Of a stretch of DNA of 64,000 nt, positions 8,801-18,700 are shown in pieces. Numbering within the stretch: the stretch's first letter is position 1; every line of letters starts with the position of its first letter. This stretch comes from Shewanella canadensis (lineage in GTDB: Bacteria; Pseudomonadota; Gammaproteobacteria; Enterobacterales; Shewanellaceae), in assembly GCF_003966225.1 (NCBI RefSeq), contig NZ_RXNU01000010.1:106162-170161 (forward strand), given 5' to 3'. The notes under the pieces were generated by a model. The model was not told the origin of the DNA and ran no database searches. It saw nothing but the letters and a program-made list of their open reading frames with translations. The position numbers were made by a program, and so were the translations under genes.

Positions 8801-9739
8801 CTATGACTCAACATCATCTAAGCCATCATTTAAGCCATCACACTCGATATCGAACTCGATCCCCGTCACCGGGTCCTTGAACTTAAGCCTTTTCGCGAGC
8901 AACTTTAACGGCCGCTCGTAATCATCCTCGGCCTTCGGCTGAAGCACGGGGTAACATCGATCGTTGAGTATCGACATCCCCAGACTCTGCATATGCACTC
9001 TGAGTTGATGTGTACGCCCGGTTATCGGTGACAACTTGAACACGCCGATTTCGCCTCGCATCTCGATAAGAGTGATCTCAGAATGGGTATTAGCCTCCCC
9101 CTCTACCACTTTCATGGTGAAGCTGGGCTCTCCCTTAACCATACGGTTTTTTACCGTCCAATGAACAGGAAACGTTAACTCTCCGGCACTGTGTTGAGCC
9201 AAAATCTCAGGCGTCAATTTAGCTAAGGCCTGATACTCCTTGAGGATCTCACCATGCTTAAACAGGTCATGGTATTGCTGACGGTGCTCTGGATAAAGAC
9301 AGAGCAGCACCAGACCCGCCGTCGCCCTATCGAGTCTATGGGCCGGCACTATGGTCTCTATGCCATTTTTAATCCGTAATCGATTGACTAAACACTCATT
9401 GATCACATTGCCGCTGGGGTGAAGCGCTAAGAAGTGAGGCTTAAAGGCGATAATTATCTGCCCATCCCGGTACAAGACCTCTTCATCGAAGGGGATAACG
9501 GCTTCGGCTTCAACCTCCCGGTAGTAATACACTCGGGCTCTGGGTCTGAAGGGAGTATCGAGTTCGATAAGTGCACCATCTTGCCAATGCACCTTGCCAT
9601 CTAAAATACGATCTCGCCACACCTGTGGCTCAATCTGTGGGAAACGCTCAATCAGAAAGCTAAACACACAGGGTTTATCGGTAACACTCTCAGGAAGCAC
9701 TACATAGGAGGCTTGCGTTGCACGGACTGTAGAAGACAT
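8801..9739 (-). CDS. RluA-family pseudouridine synthase
   Basis: 312 residues. The catalytic motif HRLDRATAGL contains the nucleophilic Asp near residue 137. A conserved KPHFLALHPSG precedes it (about 100-110), and the C-terminal part has GRTHQLRVHMQSLG, typical of RluA-type enzymes. A short N-terminal S4-like region (RDRILDGKVHW) is visible. These enzymes isomerise specific uridines in rRNA or tRNA; which site this one modifies is not evident. It lies upstream of and convergent with the PhoD-like gene and has the same orientation as the LON-domain gene. Confidence 0.88.
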   Translation of the reverse strand: MSSTVRATQASYVVLPESVTDKPCVFSFLIERFPQIEPQVWRDRILDGKVHWQDGALIELDTPFRPRARVYYYREVEAEAVIPFDEEVLYRDGQIIIAFKPHFLALHPSGNVINECLVNRLRIKNGIETIVPAHRLDRATAGLVLLCLYPEHRQQYHDLFKHGEILKEYQALAKLTPEILAQHSAGELTFPVHWTVKNRMVKGEPSFTMKVVEGEANTHSEITLIEMRGEIGVFKLSPITGRTHQLRVHMQSLGMSILNDRCYPVLQPKAEDDYERPLKLLAKRLKFKDPVTGIEFDIECDGLNDGLDDVES

Positions 9740-9793
9740 AAATAGATTCAGACAGGAGACACGGCCCCATTTTAACAGATCGGCAAGAAGATT

Positions 9794-10369
9794 TTAGTCC
9801 ACGTGAGACTTAATAAGATCGAGCACAAAATCCATGGTCTTATGGCAGTTAGGTTGATTCATCAGCACCTGCTTGTCTTTGTTGTAGAGAGGCAGTACTT
9901 CCAACCAACGTTGACTAACCCAGGATGCATCCTCGAGATGGATGTTGGCATATAAGCCACTCAGCTCAGGATTAACCTCATAAAACTGCTCTAATGCGGC
10001 ACTGATCAACTCAAACTCACCCTGAATAGGCTCTTGGTCCCAATTACTGGAGCGAAGCGTTCTCGCAATCCATGCACCATCCTTACGCTTGGCCGCAGAT
10101 AAGATTTTTACCCTCTGTTTCCCCTCGAGCACTATGCTGAGTGAATTATCCTGGAGCTGATTGAAATCTATGATTTCACATTGAGTGGCATTGGGGTAAC
10201 AAGGGGGTAGGCCATTAGCCTTGAACATACCAAATGCCAGGGGATATTTGCCTTTCAGCACATCGGCCACGACATGCAGATAGCTAGGGTCGACCATCCT
10301 GATCTCAATTCTTCCATCGGGTAAAAGCAAGGCATCACGTGTGATTAACGCCATCTCCTGTGTTTGCAT
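9794..10369 (-). CDS. LON substrate-binding-domain protein
   Basis: 191 residues that correspond to the N-terminal LON domain (PUA-like) alone, without the AAA ATPase or protease parts. Typical features are an N-terminal DALLLPDGRIEIRMVDP, YPLAFGMF, a GTxCxI-like NATQCEIIDF segment and LEGKQRVKIL. Such stand-alone LON proteins are widespread and poorly characterised. The gene lies 54 bases upstream of the pseudouridine synthase gene in the same orientation, so co-transcription is possible. Confidence 0.8.
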   Translation of the reverse strand: MQTQEMALITRDALLLPDGRIEIRMVDPSYLHVVADVLKGKYPLAFGMFKANGLPPCYPNATQCEIIDFNQLQDNSLSIVLEGKQRVKILSAAKRKDGAWIARTLRSSNWDQEPIQGEFELISAALEQFYEVNPELSGLYANIHLEDASWVSQRWLEVLPLYNKDKQVLMNQPNCHKTMDFVLDLIKSHVD

Positions 10370-10551
10370 AGTATCCCCCGTCGGTCACCGCCGATGAGCT
10401 GCTGCCCAAGACCCTATAAAGATCTGTAAGGCAATAATATTAAAGTGTAGCAGTTGCAAAATTTACTGCTTAGCGAACTGTTCAGGCTCGATACGACTAC
10501 ATAATATTAGACAGGATAGAGTGGGGGTTTGTTTCAAATAGTCGCGCGACG

Positions 10552-11607
10552 CTACAAATATTCAAGGTGCTCCATAATAGTCTCTTTCGCTAACACATCG
10601 GCCAACTCCTCGGCTAAAACCCCGCTCATAACGACAGACTCCTGCCAATATCGTATTCTCTCGCCGCTCTCCATGCGCTTAAAATCCCCCCGGTCGGGTA
10701 ATTTACCATGAGGAAGAGAGTCAAGGTACGCTTGGGTTGGCGCGATGATCAGCGCATTATGATAATTACGCTTTGCCTTACGCCAGGGCAGAGACTTATC
10801 GAACCAACCAGGGGTAAGGCTGGGATAAAAGTGCGGATAGAGGGTCAACCCCTCAGCATGGGACAGTGGCAAGTCGAAATGATAATCGGTGATCCCACCA
10901 TCATAGTAATGCCCCTTAGGCGCCCCGGAAATATCCGTCACCGGCGCTAAGACCCAAGGAATGGATCCGGTTGCCAACAGGACTCGAGCGATATTTTTCT
11001 CCGTCAGACTCACTTGCTGGCTCGGAAGATCGTCGAGCCGATTAAAGGGAGACCCCCTGTCTTGTGTACTAAAAACGAAGCGCTCAAAGTGCAAGCCTAA
11101 GCTTTTTCGACTCACCAGATTCGTTGCCGCAGTCGTCGCCAATCCAAGCCCTAATGAGAGTCGACCCGGTAGGCGATTAAGGTGTCTGCCCCGGCAGGCA
11201 AGCAGGTGTGTCTTAATCACCTTGTTATCGACAATATCTTGCCCGGCAGCTTGACCTAAAAGGCCGGTGATAATGCCTGTGACCTGCTCTGAAACCTGTA
11301 CAGGTGTTGGCTTCACATCATAACGCTGGCCAATATAGAGTTGCTCTAATCGGTCATAAGCAGCCAGCGGTTCATCCTGACCCAGGCAAGCTAACCGCCA
11401 CGCCCCCGAAGATGCCCCCAGGGTATGCAGCGGTGTCTTACGCTCTTTAAAAAACTCTCCAAACAGGTACCTGTCCAGCCCGGCAATACCTATCCATTTG
11501 GGACCACCCGATGCGGCCAGAAGTTGAGTAAACAACTCAGGCTTCAGACCATTTTCTGCGATCTGTTTGTATGCTGTCGGTCCGGCAAGAAAACGTAAAG
11601 CTGGCAA
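10552..11607 (-). CDS. Patatin-like phospholipase
   Basis: About 351 residues. The catalytic serine lies in the GxSxG motif GASSGAW near residues 64-70, and the partner Asp is in YYDGGITDYHF near 234, the DG[GA] signature of patatins. An oxyanion-type Gly-rich stretch ASGGPKW precedes the nucleophile. No signal peptide is seen, so it is probably a cytosolic lipid acyl hydrolase. The start is uncertain: a TTG at 11607 has AGGGG 8 bases upstream, while a further TTG at 11640 would add 11 residues, several of them Phe. Substrate unknown. Confidence 0.75.
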   Translation of the reverse strand: MPALRFLAGPTAYKQIAENGLKPELFTQLLAASGGPKWIGIAGLDRYLFGEFFKERKTPLHTLGASSGAWRLACLGQDEPLAAYDRLEQLYIGQRYDVKPTPVQVSEQVTGIITGLLGQAAGQDIVDNKVIKTHLLACRGRHLNRLPGRLSLGLGLATTAATNLVSRKSLGLHFERFVFSTQDRGSPFNRLDDLPSQQVSLTEKNIARVLLATGSIPWVLAPVTDISGAPKGHYYDGGITDYHFDLPLSHAEGLTLYPHFYPSLTPGWFDKSLPWRKAKRNYHNALIIAPTQAYLDSLPHGKLPDRGDFKRMESGERIRYWQESVVMSGVLAEELADVLAKETIMEHLEYL

Positions 11608-11711
11608 GTTAATGACCCCTATTTGAAAGAAAAAGAACAAAAGTTAACTTTTTAAAATAACACCTATACTATAGCCTTACCAAAGGACAGTCTTGATAAG
11701 GAATATCAAAG

Positions 11712-12146
11712 ATGGAAAATACCCAGATTCGCCCCTTCAGAAAGCTGAGCTTCTTCATCGCTTTCATTTCAACCAGTTATATCTTGTTTATTATGAAAAT
11801 AAGCGTTTTTGACTCAGGTTGGGATCTGCTGGTACCCCTGCTGTTTATCTGTACTTGTGTCTGGTGGATCTATTTTATCTGGCAGCAAAAAATAGCGTTT
11901 ACCCATGACTCAGTCGAATTTTGTAAGCTCTCAATGGAAAGTGACTGGGGACCCGCCAAGGACCTTATCGTCAAGTATGATGAGATTAACTCTGTACGCC
12001 TACTCGGGGACCAACTGTTTATCCATGCTACAAAAGGGAAGATTAGCTTTCCTCTCAAACCAAAATCTAAGATCACTCAACAGTTAAAAACCGCCTTCGA
12101 GCAACACAATATTCCTTTTGAGATCAAATCCTGTCTGAACTCCTGA
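11712..12146 (+). CDS. Small membrane protein, unknown function
   Basis: 144 residues with two predicted membrane segments near the N-terminus (about 12-30 and 37-58), followed by a cytoplasmic domain of beta-rich appearance (SVEFCKLSMESDWG, SVRLLGDQLFIH). The layout resembles small PH-domain-like membrane proteins but no family was recognised. It is preceded by a reasonable start context and followed by a large imperfect hairpin. Confidence 0.6.
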   Translation: MENTQIRPFRKLSFFIAFISTSYILFIMKISVFDSGWDLLVPLLFICTCVWWIYFIWQQKIAFTHDSVEFCKLSMESDWGPAKDLIVKYDEINSVRLLGDQLFIHATKGKISFPLKPKSKITQQLKTAFEQHNIPFEIKSCLNS

Positions 12147-12160
12147 GCGACACGATTGCA

Positions 12161-12207
12161 AGCCCTTAATACTCTTATACCGATTGGTATTAAGCAAAAC
12201 AGGGCTT
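12161..12207. repeat. Imperfect hairpin/REP-like palindrome
   Basis: An outer stem AAGCCCT/AGGGCTT encloses a near-palindrome centred on TTATACC-GATT-GGTATTA (12174-12194). A similar core, TTATACC-GACC-GGTAATA-like, occurs at 15572-15589. It may serve as the transcription end of the preceding gene, but there is no T-run, and the recurring core suggests a small repeat element. Confidence 0.5.
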
Positions 12208-12267
12208 GATCGAAACAGCATGAGCGCTACACTCATGCCATAAGCAGCCAATAAATCTGAGCACACT

Positions 12268-12729
12268 ATGATTGTCGATACTTTAAGTAATTTAGACCTT
12301 TACTCACACATCAGCCCGAGAATAGCTGCGGCTTTAACCCACTTGGCTGAGACAGACTTCACCCGCCTCGAGGTTGGAAGCTACGAACTCGATGGCAAGA
12401 ACCTATTCGTTATCGTCAATGATTATGAAACTAAGCCTAAGGAAGTGGAGCCTTTTGAGGTTCATGAGCACTATATCGATGTCCAGTATGTGGTTAGCGG
12501 TGAAGAGGAGTTTGGCTTTCTGCCATTAGCCGATCAGAGCCCCTCAATGGCATATAACGCAGAACATGACTACGCCGAGTTCGATTATGAAACCAATAAA
12601 CATGAGGCGGCATTTATCCCGCTGAAAGCCGGGATGTTTGCGATATTCTTCCCGGATGATATGCACATGCCTGGCACAAGTGCGACTCCAAAGAGAGTAC
12701 GTAAAGTAGTCATCAAGGTTAAGGTTTGA
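12268..12729 (+). CDS. YhcH/YjgK/YiaL family protein
   Basis: 153 residues, cytosolic cupin-like fold of the YhcH/YjgK/YiaL (DUF386) family. The typical segments VGSYELDGKNLFVIVNDYETK, EVHEHYIDVQYVVSGEE and KAGMFAIFFPDDMHMPG carry the conserved His and Glu residues thought to bind metal. Family members are linked to sugar (sialic acid, galactoside) metabolism or biofilm control (TabA), but no sugar genes lie nearby, so the role here is open. Confidence 0.85.
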   Translation: MIVDTLSNLDLYSHISPRIAAALTHLAETDFTRLEVGSYELDGKNLFVIVNDYETKPKEVEPFEVHEHYIDVQYVVSGEEEFGFLPLADQSPSMAYNAEHDYAEFDYETNKHEAAFIPLKAGMFAIFFPDDMHMPGTSATPKRVRKVVIKVKV

Positions 12730-12816
12730 TTCTGCAATTGAACTAAGCCTGACGAGCTTATTCTAATAGTCTGATTCTAAATTTGTCATTCATTCCATAT
12801 ATAAAGGAACCCAAAG

Positions 12817-13353
12817 ATGAAACGTGCCATCTTACTCGCAGGTTTAATCACGGCAACGACTGCACAGGCGGAAATTTTACCCGACGCACTTCAGGATATT
12901 AAGGCGGTGCAGTTCAACAGTGCCAACGTCATCACCGCCGGACTCCCAAGCGAAGCCCAATTTGGAAAGTTACAACAAGCCGGGGTCGATCTAGTCATAA
13001 ACCTGATCCCCGATGGCAACTCAAGCGGCCATGAGGATGAAGCCAGTCTGGTTAAGGCGGCAGGGATGACATACGAGTCCATCTCCGTCGATTGGAAAAA
13101 GCCCAACATAGAAGATGTCGAACGTTTCTTCTCAATAATGAACGCGAATAGAGATAAAGACATCCTGGTTCATTGCGCCGCCAACTATCGCGCATCGGCT
13201 TTCTATTATCTCTATCAAGCCACTCAGCTCAAACAAGACAGCAAGCAACAAAAGCTGCAAACCCTTGCTCCATGGGGCGATCTGGAATCCAGCTTGAAAG
13301 AGTACCCACAATGGCAAGTCCTGATGGAGCAAGTTAAGGCGAAATACCAATAG
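12817..13353 (+). CDS. Exported tyrosine/dual-specificity phosphatase-like protein
   Basis: 178 residues with a signal peptide cleaved after about AQA (18). The mature protein resembles the DUF442/dual-specificity phosphatase fold: NVITAGLPSEAQFGKL, INLIPDG, SISVDWKKP and an active-site-like VHCAANYRASAF with Cys near 120 and Arg near 125. The Cys-to-Arg spacing is CX4R rather than the CX5R of tyrosine phosphatases, closer to rhodanese-type loops. It is a periplasmic protein of unknown substrate. AAAGGA precedes the ATG. Confidence 0.65.
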   Translation: MKRAILLAGLITATTAQAEILPDALQDIKAVQFNSANVITAGLPSEAQFGKLQQAGVDLVINLIPDGNSSGHEDEASLVKAAGMTYESISVDWKKPNIEDVERFFSIMNANRDKDILVHCAANYRASAFYYLYQATQLKQDSKQQKLQTLAPWGDLESSLKEYPQWQVLMEQVKAKYQ

Positions 13354-13837
13354 CCCCCGTTCGCAACAGTATTGCTTATAAAATTGAGGGGGGAGCAGCT
13401 CTTTGCCCCTCAATACTCATCATTCCGTGATTTTCACAACTAAAATGTTATCACCTTGCTAACAAGTATTTCGGTTTTACATTTTATGAGATATTCCGCA
13501 GCAGCATGTCTATCCCCCAAATCCGCCCACGTCAGTAACTTCAGCTGACTTCCCCCCGATAAGCAGTATTTATGTTTGCGAGTGTTCTTGATATTTTTTC
13601 AGTTCTCACCCCACATATTTATGTGACACAGCTCAATTGAACAAGCTGATAACACTACACATAATGCACTCAATTCATGTCCGGGAATTGAACTCGAGTC
13701 ACGAGTAGTGACCGCTATCTCTTATGTGAATGATATGACTCTCGAAGAGGACTCTTTGAGCCATATCCGATTAGCCCCTGTGATTAACCACCTCAGGCAT
13801 ATATTGATTAATCCAACAAATTAGGAGTGAAAGAAGG
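13354..13837. other. Intergenic region, no gene seen
   Basis: A hairpin with stem TTGAGGGG/CCCCTCAA (about 13383-13413) follows the phosphatase-like gene and may end its transcript, although there is no U-run. The rest shows no ORF with a start signal. A weak CRP-like half site (TGTGA at about 13621) lies 200 bases upstream of the rhodanese gene. Confidence 0.4.
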
Positions 13838-14302
13838 ATGAAACCCTACTTAAGCATCACCCTGCTATGCGCATTTATGGGAATGAGCACCCAGGCTATG
13901 GCCTACGATACCCAGCTGGCACAGAGTTATCAGCAGCAGTTTAGTCAGGCAAAAGGAGCCAGTGCAGGTAAGGCTATAGGTCTGATTAGTGCAGAAGCAT
14001 TTGTTAAGCAGTTACAGTCGAATAAAGCCATGCTAGCCGTGGATATTCGTACTCCACAAGAGCGTCAGATCTTTGGTCTCGCCATGGAGAATAAATTAAA
14101 TATCGGTATCGATGAGTTATTTACGCCAGAGAATTTAGCGCAACTCCCCAAAGATAAGCCTGTCGTTTTGGTATGTAAATCGGGTGCCAGAGCGATGGCA
14201 GCCGGAACGGCGTTACGCCACCTAGGCTACGACAATGTGAAAATCTTGAAGGGCGGTTACGGTAAATTGACTAAGTATGTAGGCCCTAATATCGCCAAAT
14301 AA
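13838..14302 (+). CDS. Periplasmic rhodanese-domain protein
   Basis: 154 residues with a signal peptide (cleavage near TQAMA-Y, residue 22). One rhodanese domain (about 50-145): AVDIRTPQERQIFGLA and the active-site loop VCKSGARAM with Cys near 113. Rhodaneses transfer sulfane sulfur from thiosulfate or polysulfide to thiophilic acceptors. Single-domain periplasmic forms are common in Shewanella-like bacteria. GGAGTG lies upstream of the ATG and a strong terminator follows. Confidence 0.85.
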   Translation: MKPYLSITLLCAFMGMSTQAMAYDTQLAQSYQQQFSQAKGASAGKAIGLISAEAFVKQLQSNKAMLAVDIRTPQERQIFGLAMENKLNIGIDELFTPENLAQLPKDKPVVLVCKSGARAMAAGTALRHLGYDNVKILKGGYGKLTKYVGPNIAK

Positions 14303-14396
14303 CCCCGTATTTTAACCCCAATCCATACACATTTAGTCAGGAGGTTATCAAACCACAAAGCAAAGAACCCTAAATATCTTCACCATCTCTGCATTT

Positions 14397-14423
14397 GGCA
14401 GCCTGGCTTGGCTGCCGTTTTTT
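14397..14423 (+). terminator. Rho-independent terminator after the rhodanese gene
   Basis: A perfect 7-bp stem GGCAGCC/GGCTGCC with a 6-base loop, followed directly by GTTTTTT. Confidence 0.85.
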
Positions 14424-14495
14424 CTCAAGCTATAACGATACCAAGATGACTATTCGCTCATCATCGAAACCCAAGCCACCATTAACCACTGAGTA

Positions 14496-15383
14496 CTAGG
14501 CACATTGGCCATTATCCTGAGTCTTATCGATAACCTCTAAGGTGGTATGTTCAATATTAAACTCTGTCGCTAAACACTGTTTAACGAGCTGCAATGCGGC
14601 TTCCGATTGACTCTTATCGACGAGTATTAGGTTTGCGGTAAACATGTAACGCTTATCGGAAATTTCCCACACATGAACATGCTCTATCGATTCGATAGGC
14701 TCAAGTTTACAAATTTCGGTTTTTATTTTATCGATATCTATCTCTTCAGGCGTGGCTTCCATCAAGATCAAAATCGCCTTACGTAGCAAAATCGCGCCAT
14801 GATAGATCACATAGACAGAGATGATTGCGGTAGTGATGAGGTCGACCACATACCACTGGAAGTAGATGATCAAGATACCCGCGATGATAACGGCCACCGA
14901 GGCCATGGCATCGGAGACATTATGGATAAATGCGGCGCGAATATTGAGATTGTCTTTAGCACCGGAGGAGTAAGTTAACAGGGCCGTGGCGATATCGATA
15001 ATCAGGGCGATGCCTGCAACGGCAAAGACAATCCAACCGTCTACCGGCTGCGGGTTAAAATAGCGGTTGATAGATTCGGCAATCAGATAGATACCGACGG
15101 CAATCAAGGAGACACTATTGATTAATGTGCCAATAATTTCCGCTCGTTTATAACCAAATGTCATGCGGCTACTGGCAGGTTTATTACCTATACGACGTGC
15201 GATAACGGCAATGATGATAGCGCCGGCATCACTGAAGTTGTGCAGGGCATCGGCTAAGAGAGATAGGCTCCCCGCCATAATGCCTCCGACAATCTGAAAC
15301 AGAGTCAGAATGACGTTAATAATAATGGCGATATATAACTTTTTACTATTAGATTCAAAGTCATGAGCGTGGGCATGTGCCAT
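14496..15383 (-). CDS. Cation diffusion facilitator (CDF) metal exporter
   Basis: 295 residues with a His-rich N-terminus (MAHAHAHD) and six membrane segments. Metal-site motifs are present: LLADALHNFSDAG (TM2, residues about 42-54) and FIHNVSDAMASV (TM5). The C-terminal cytoplasmic domain (about 210-290; HVHVWEIS) fits the CDF dimerisation domain. Members such as CzcD and ZitB export Zn, Co or Cd by proton antiport. It lies downstream of and in the same orientation as the RND efflux operon, but a 364-base gap with a small repeat element separates them. Confidence 0.9.
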   Translation of the reverse strand: MAHAHAHDFESNSKKLYIAIIINVILTLFQIVGGIMAGSLSLLADALHNFSDAGAIIIAVIARRIGNKPASSRMTFGYKRAEIIGTLINSVSLIAVGIYLIAESINRYFNPQPVDGWIVFAVAGIALIIDIATALLTYSSGAKDNLNIRAAFIHNVSDAMASVAVIIAGILIIYFQWYVVDLITTAIISVYVIYHGAILLRKAILILMEATPEEIDIDKIKTEICKLEPIESIEHVHVWEISDKRYMFTANLILVDKSQSEAALQLVKQCLATEFNIEHTTLEVIDKTQDNGQCA

Positions 15384-15571
15384 GCTTAACTCCTTCTGAA
15401 AAAGCGGAGCGACCCTGCTCCGCGTACAAATACCAAATTTAACCTAGCCAGCGTTTGACATAACGACACCCATTTGAACGGTTAGACATACCAACAAGAA
15501 ATTCCGGTATCAGTTAAAATTCCTGAGCCTGAAACTCCCTGTCTTTCAAATAATTGTAGCAGTCAAACCTA

Positions 15572-15589
15572 TTATACCGACCGGTAATA
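15572..15589. repeat. Short palindrome related to the 12174-12194 core
   Basis: TTATACCGACCGGTAATA is almost palindromic and resembles the centre of the hairpin at 12161-12207. Confidence 0.35.
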
Positions 15590-15615
15590 CTGGCAGACCG
15601 TAACAAAGGGGGTTA

Positions 15616-15671
15616 TATACCCAAGCTACTTCAAAATACTGAATTCTGCATTTCGAATTCGTTTGGGTATA
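15616..15671 (-). mobile_element. 56-bp MITE-like inverted-repeat element
   Basis: The element has perfect 9-bp ends TATACCCAA/TTGGGTATA. Read on the minus strand, its first 33 bases match the first 33 bases of the 317-bp element at 48968-49284 (about 29 identical), and its last 24 bases match that element's last 24 (about 23 identical). It is thus the short form of the same family. It lies between the CDF gene and the RND operon. Confidence 0.75.
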
Positions 15672-15747
15672 GTGAATAGAGCGGCAGACTAATGCACCCT
15701 ACTCCCCTCTCTTCCCTGATGTTAAAAATTAAAAACTAAGCCTAAGG

Positions 15748-18700
15748 TTAATCTAACGCCTCAAGTTCTTTGCTCACTCGTGTTGATCCCTTCTCTTTCG
15801 GACCCTGATATAACCACCGATATAAGGTCGGTAGCACCAACAGGGTCAGGGCTGTTGAGCTAAACAGGCCGCCGATGATCACTACCGCCAATGGCTGTTG
15901 GATCTCACTTCCCACTCCGGTCGAGATAAGAATTGGAATAAGGCCGAGCGCCGAGGTCAATGCCGTCATCAATACCGGGCGCAGGCGTCCTACCGTTCCC
16001 TCATAAACAGACTCATAGAGGCTCTCTCCACTGTCATCCGCTCCCGACACATCATTTAATGCCGACTGTCGACGCTGATTGATCGAGTCCACCAGCACCA
16101 CACCATTCAATACGGCGACACCAAACAGGGTGATAAAACCGATTGAGCTTGGCACCGACAGGTAGGTACCACTGATAAACAGCGCCACTACACCACCAAT
16201 CAAGGCTAAAGGCACATTGGCCATGATCAGACCGACCTGCTTAATAGAACCAAACGAGAAGTAGAGTAACAGAGCGATTAAGCCAATTGAGATAGGCACA
16301 ACCAACATCAATTTTTGCTGAGCACGCTGTTGATTCTCATATTGACCACCCACCACAACGGTATAGCCCGCAGGCAGGTTAGCCTCTGGAATAATGGCAT
16401 AGATATCGTTAACCACAGAGCCCATATCGCGACCCGATACGTTCGCCTGAACCACAACACGACGTTGAACATCGTCACGTCTGATATTCGGTGGTGCCAT
16501 CTCAACTTCAACACTGGCCACCTCGCCTAAACGCACGGTTGCACCGTTAACGCCACTGAGGATCAGATCTCTGAGCGCATCGGGCGCATTTCGATACTCT
16601 TCGGCTAGACGCACGTTGATGTCATATCTGGCATTACCATCTATCACCTGACCGGCACTTACACCGCCGATCCCCTGGCTAACCAGGCTCATCACGGTAT
16701 CGACACTGATTCCGTAGCGGGCAAGTAGATCGCGCTTTGGACGAACCACTAACTGAGCTTCACCACTCACCTGCTCCAGTGATACATCTACGGCGCCCGG
16801 GATGCTTGATACTAACTCGGTTAGCCTCTCACCACTTTGTGACAATACATCCAGATCAGGCCCGAAGATCTTAATCGCCAGCTGCGCCTTTACGCCGGAT
16901 AACAGTTCATCCACTCGCGTCGCGATAGGTTGAGAGAAGGTAAACAGAAGACCCGGATAGACACTGAGTTTGGCTTCCATCAGCTTCTGCAGTTCAACCC
17001 GACTCGATGCTGACTGCCACTGCTCGACAGGCTTGAGACCAATATAGATCTCGATATTATTCACAGGCTCAGGATCGCCCCCAAGCTCTGCCGCACCGAT
17101 TCGACTCAGCGCATACTCGACCTCAGGGAACTCCAGCAACATCTTTTCCAGCTTAGGTGCCACATCGAGGGAGGTTCCCAGACTGGCAGTCGGTGCCAGT
17201 GTCACCCTCAGGTTAATCGTGCCCTCTTCGAGCTCGGGAACAAACTCGGTACCCAATTGAGGCAGCAGCGACATACTCAGCACGAATAGAGTGAATGCGG
17301 TGATCACCACAGTCTTAGGCCTTGCCATGGTTACTGTTAGCAGGCGGCGATATCCGCTTTCGATAGGCTTTAATACCGCACTCTCTCTGAGTGTGATACC
17401 ACGCTTAAAGAGGAAAACGGCTAAGGCTGGTACTGCAACTAAGGCTACGACTAAGGCCGAAAGCATGGCTAAGATAATACTCACCGCCATAGGCTGGAAC
17501 AACTTACCTTCGACCCCTTCCAATGCAAACAATGGCGCAAATACCACGATGATAATCGCCGTAGCAAAGAAGATAGGACTACAGACCTCTTTAGCCGCCA
17601 ACATGACTCGCATAGCGATACCGTGATGATCTTCATCTACATGATGAGGATCGGCCTCACCGTCGGCGCGATCACGCGCAGCGCCTAAGTGACGTCTATC
17701 GGGCTGGGTCAGATGCTTAAAGATATTCTCAACCATCACCACCGAGCCATCGACCAACATACCGATGGCAACCGCCAAACCGCCGAGCGACATCAAGTTA
17801 GCCGACATGCCGAAATAGGACATCACCATCAAGGCTAAGCAGATAGATACCGGTATAGAAAGCAGCACTAGCATGGTGGCACGGATGTTCACCAAAAACA
17901 GCGCCAGGATAACCACAATAAACACGAAGGCCATCAAGAGCGCGTCGCGTACTGTTGTTACCGCCTGTTCAACCAGATCGGCTTGATCATAGAAGACCTC
18001 AAAGGTCACGCCATCGGGTAGTGCTTGTTCAACTAACGCGGTTCTGGCATTAATATCATCGATAGTCGCCTTAGTGTTTGCCCCCATTCGCTTCAGGATC
18101 ACCCCCGCAACCACTTCGCCAAGTACCTGTGGCGTACCGGCTTCATCCCGGCGCGTCATGGTCACGGCGCCTACTCTTATCTCACTGCCGTAATCGACCT
18201 TAGCGATATCACCAACACGAATAGGGGTGCCCGCAAATTCGGTTAACGGGATCTGGGCGATCGCCTTTAGTCCCTTATCACCGGAAGGTAGCAGGCCATA
18301 GCCACGAACAACCAACTGCTCTTGCCCTTGGTCCATAAACCAACCACCGGCATTACGGTTATTACTTTCCAGTGCCGTGGTAACCTGCTCCATAGACAAG
18401 CCATAGCTCAGTAACTTATTCGGATCGATCTGCACCTGATACTGACGCACGTCACCACCAAATGAGAGTACATCTGTCACTCCGCCCACAGGCATCATGA
18501 TGAGCTTAACCAGATAATCATTCAGGCTACGAAGCTCGGCGGCATCAATACCTGAATCTGGTGCGGCTCGCAGGATATACTGAAATATCTGGCCTAGTCC
18601 GGAGGTATTGGGGCCAATTTCAGGCACACCGATACCATCGGGGATCATCTCTCTCGCCGCTTGCAACTGCTCAAACACCTGCTGACGAGCGAAGTAGATA

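Noticed and set aside
17291..17626. ORF on the plus strand inside czcA
   Set aside because: Shadow frame of a well-supported gene; same for other ORFs antisense to long genes.
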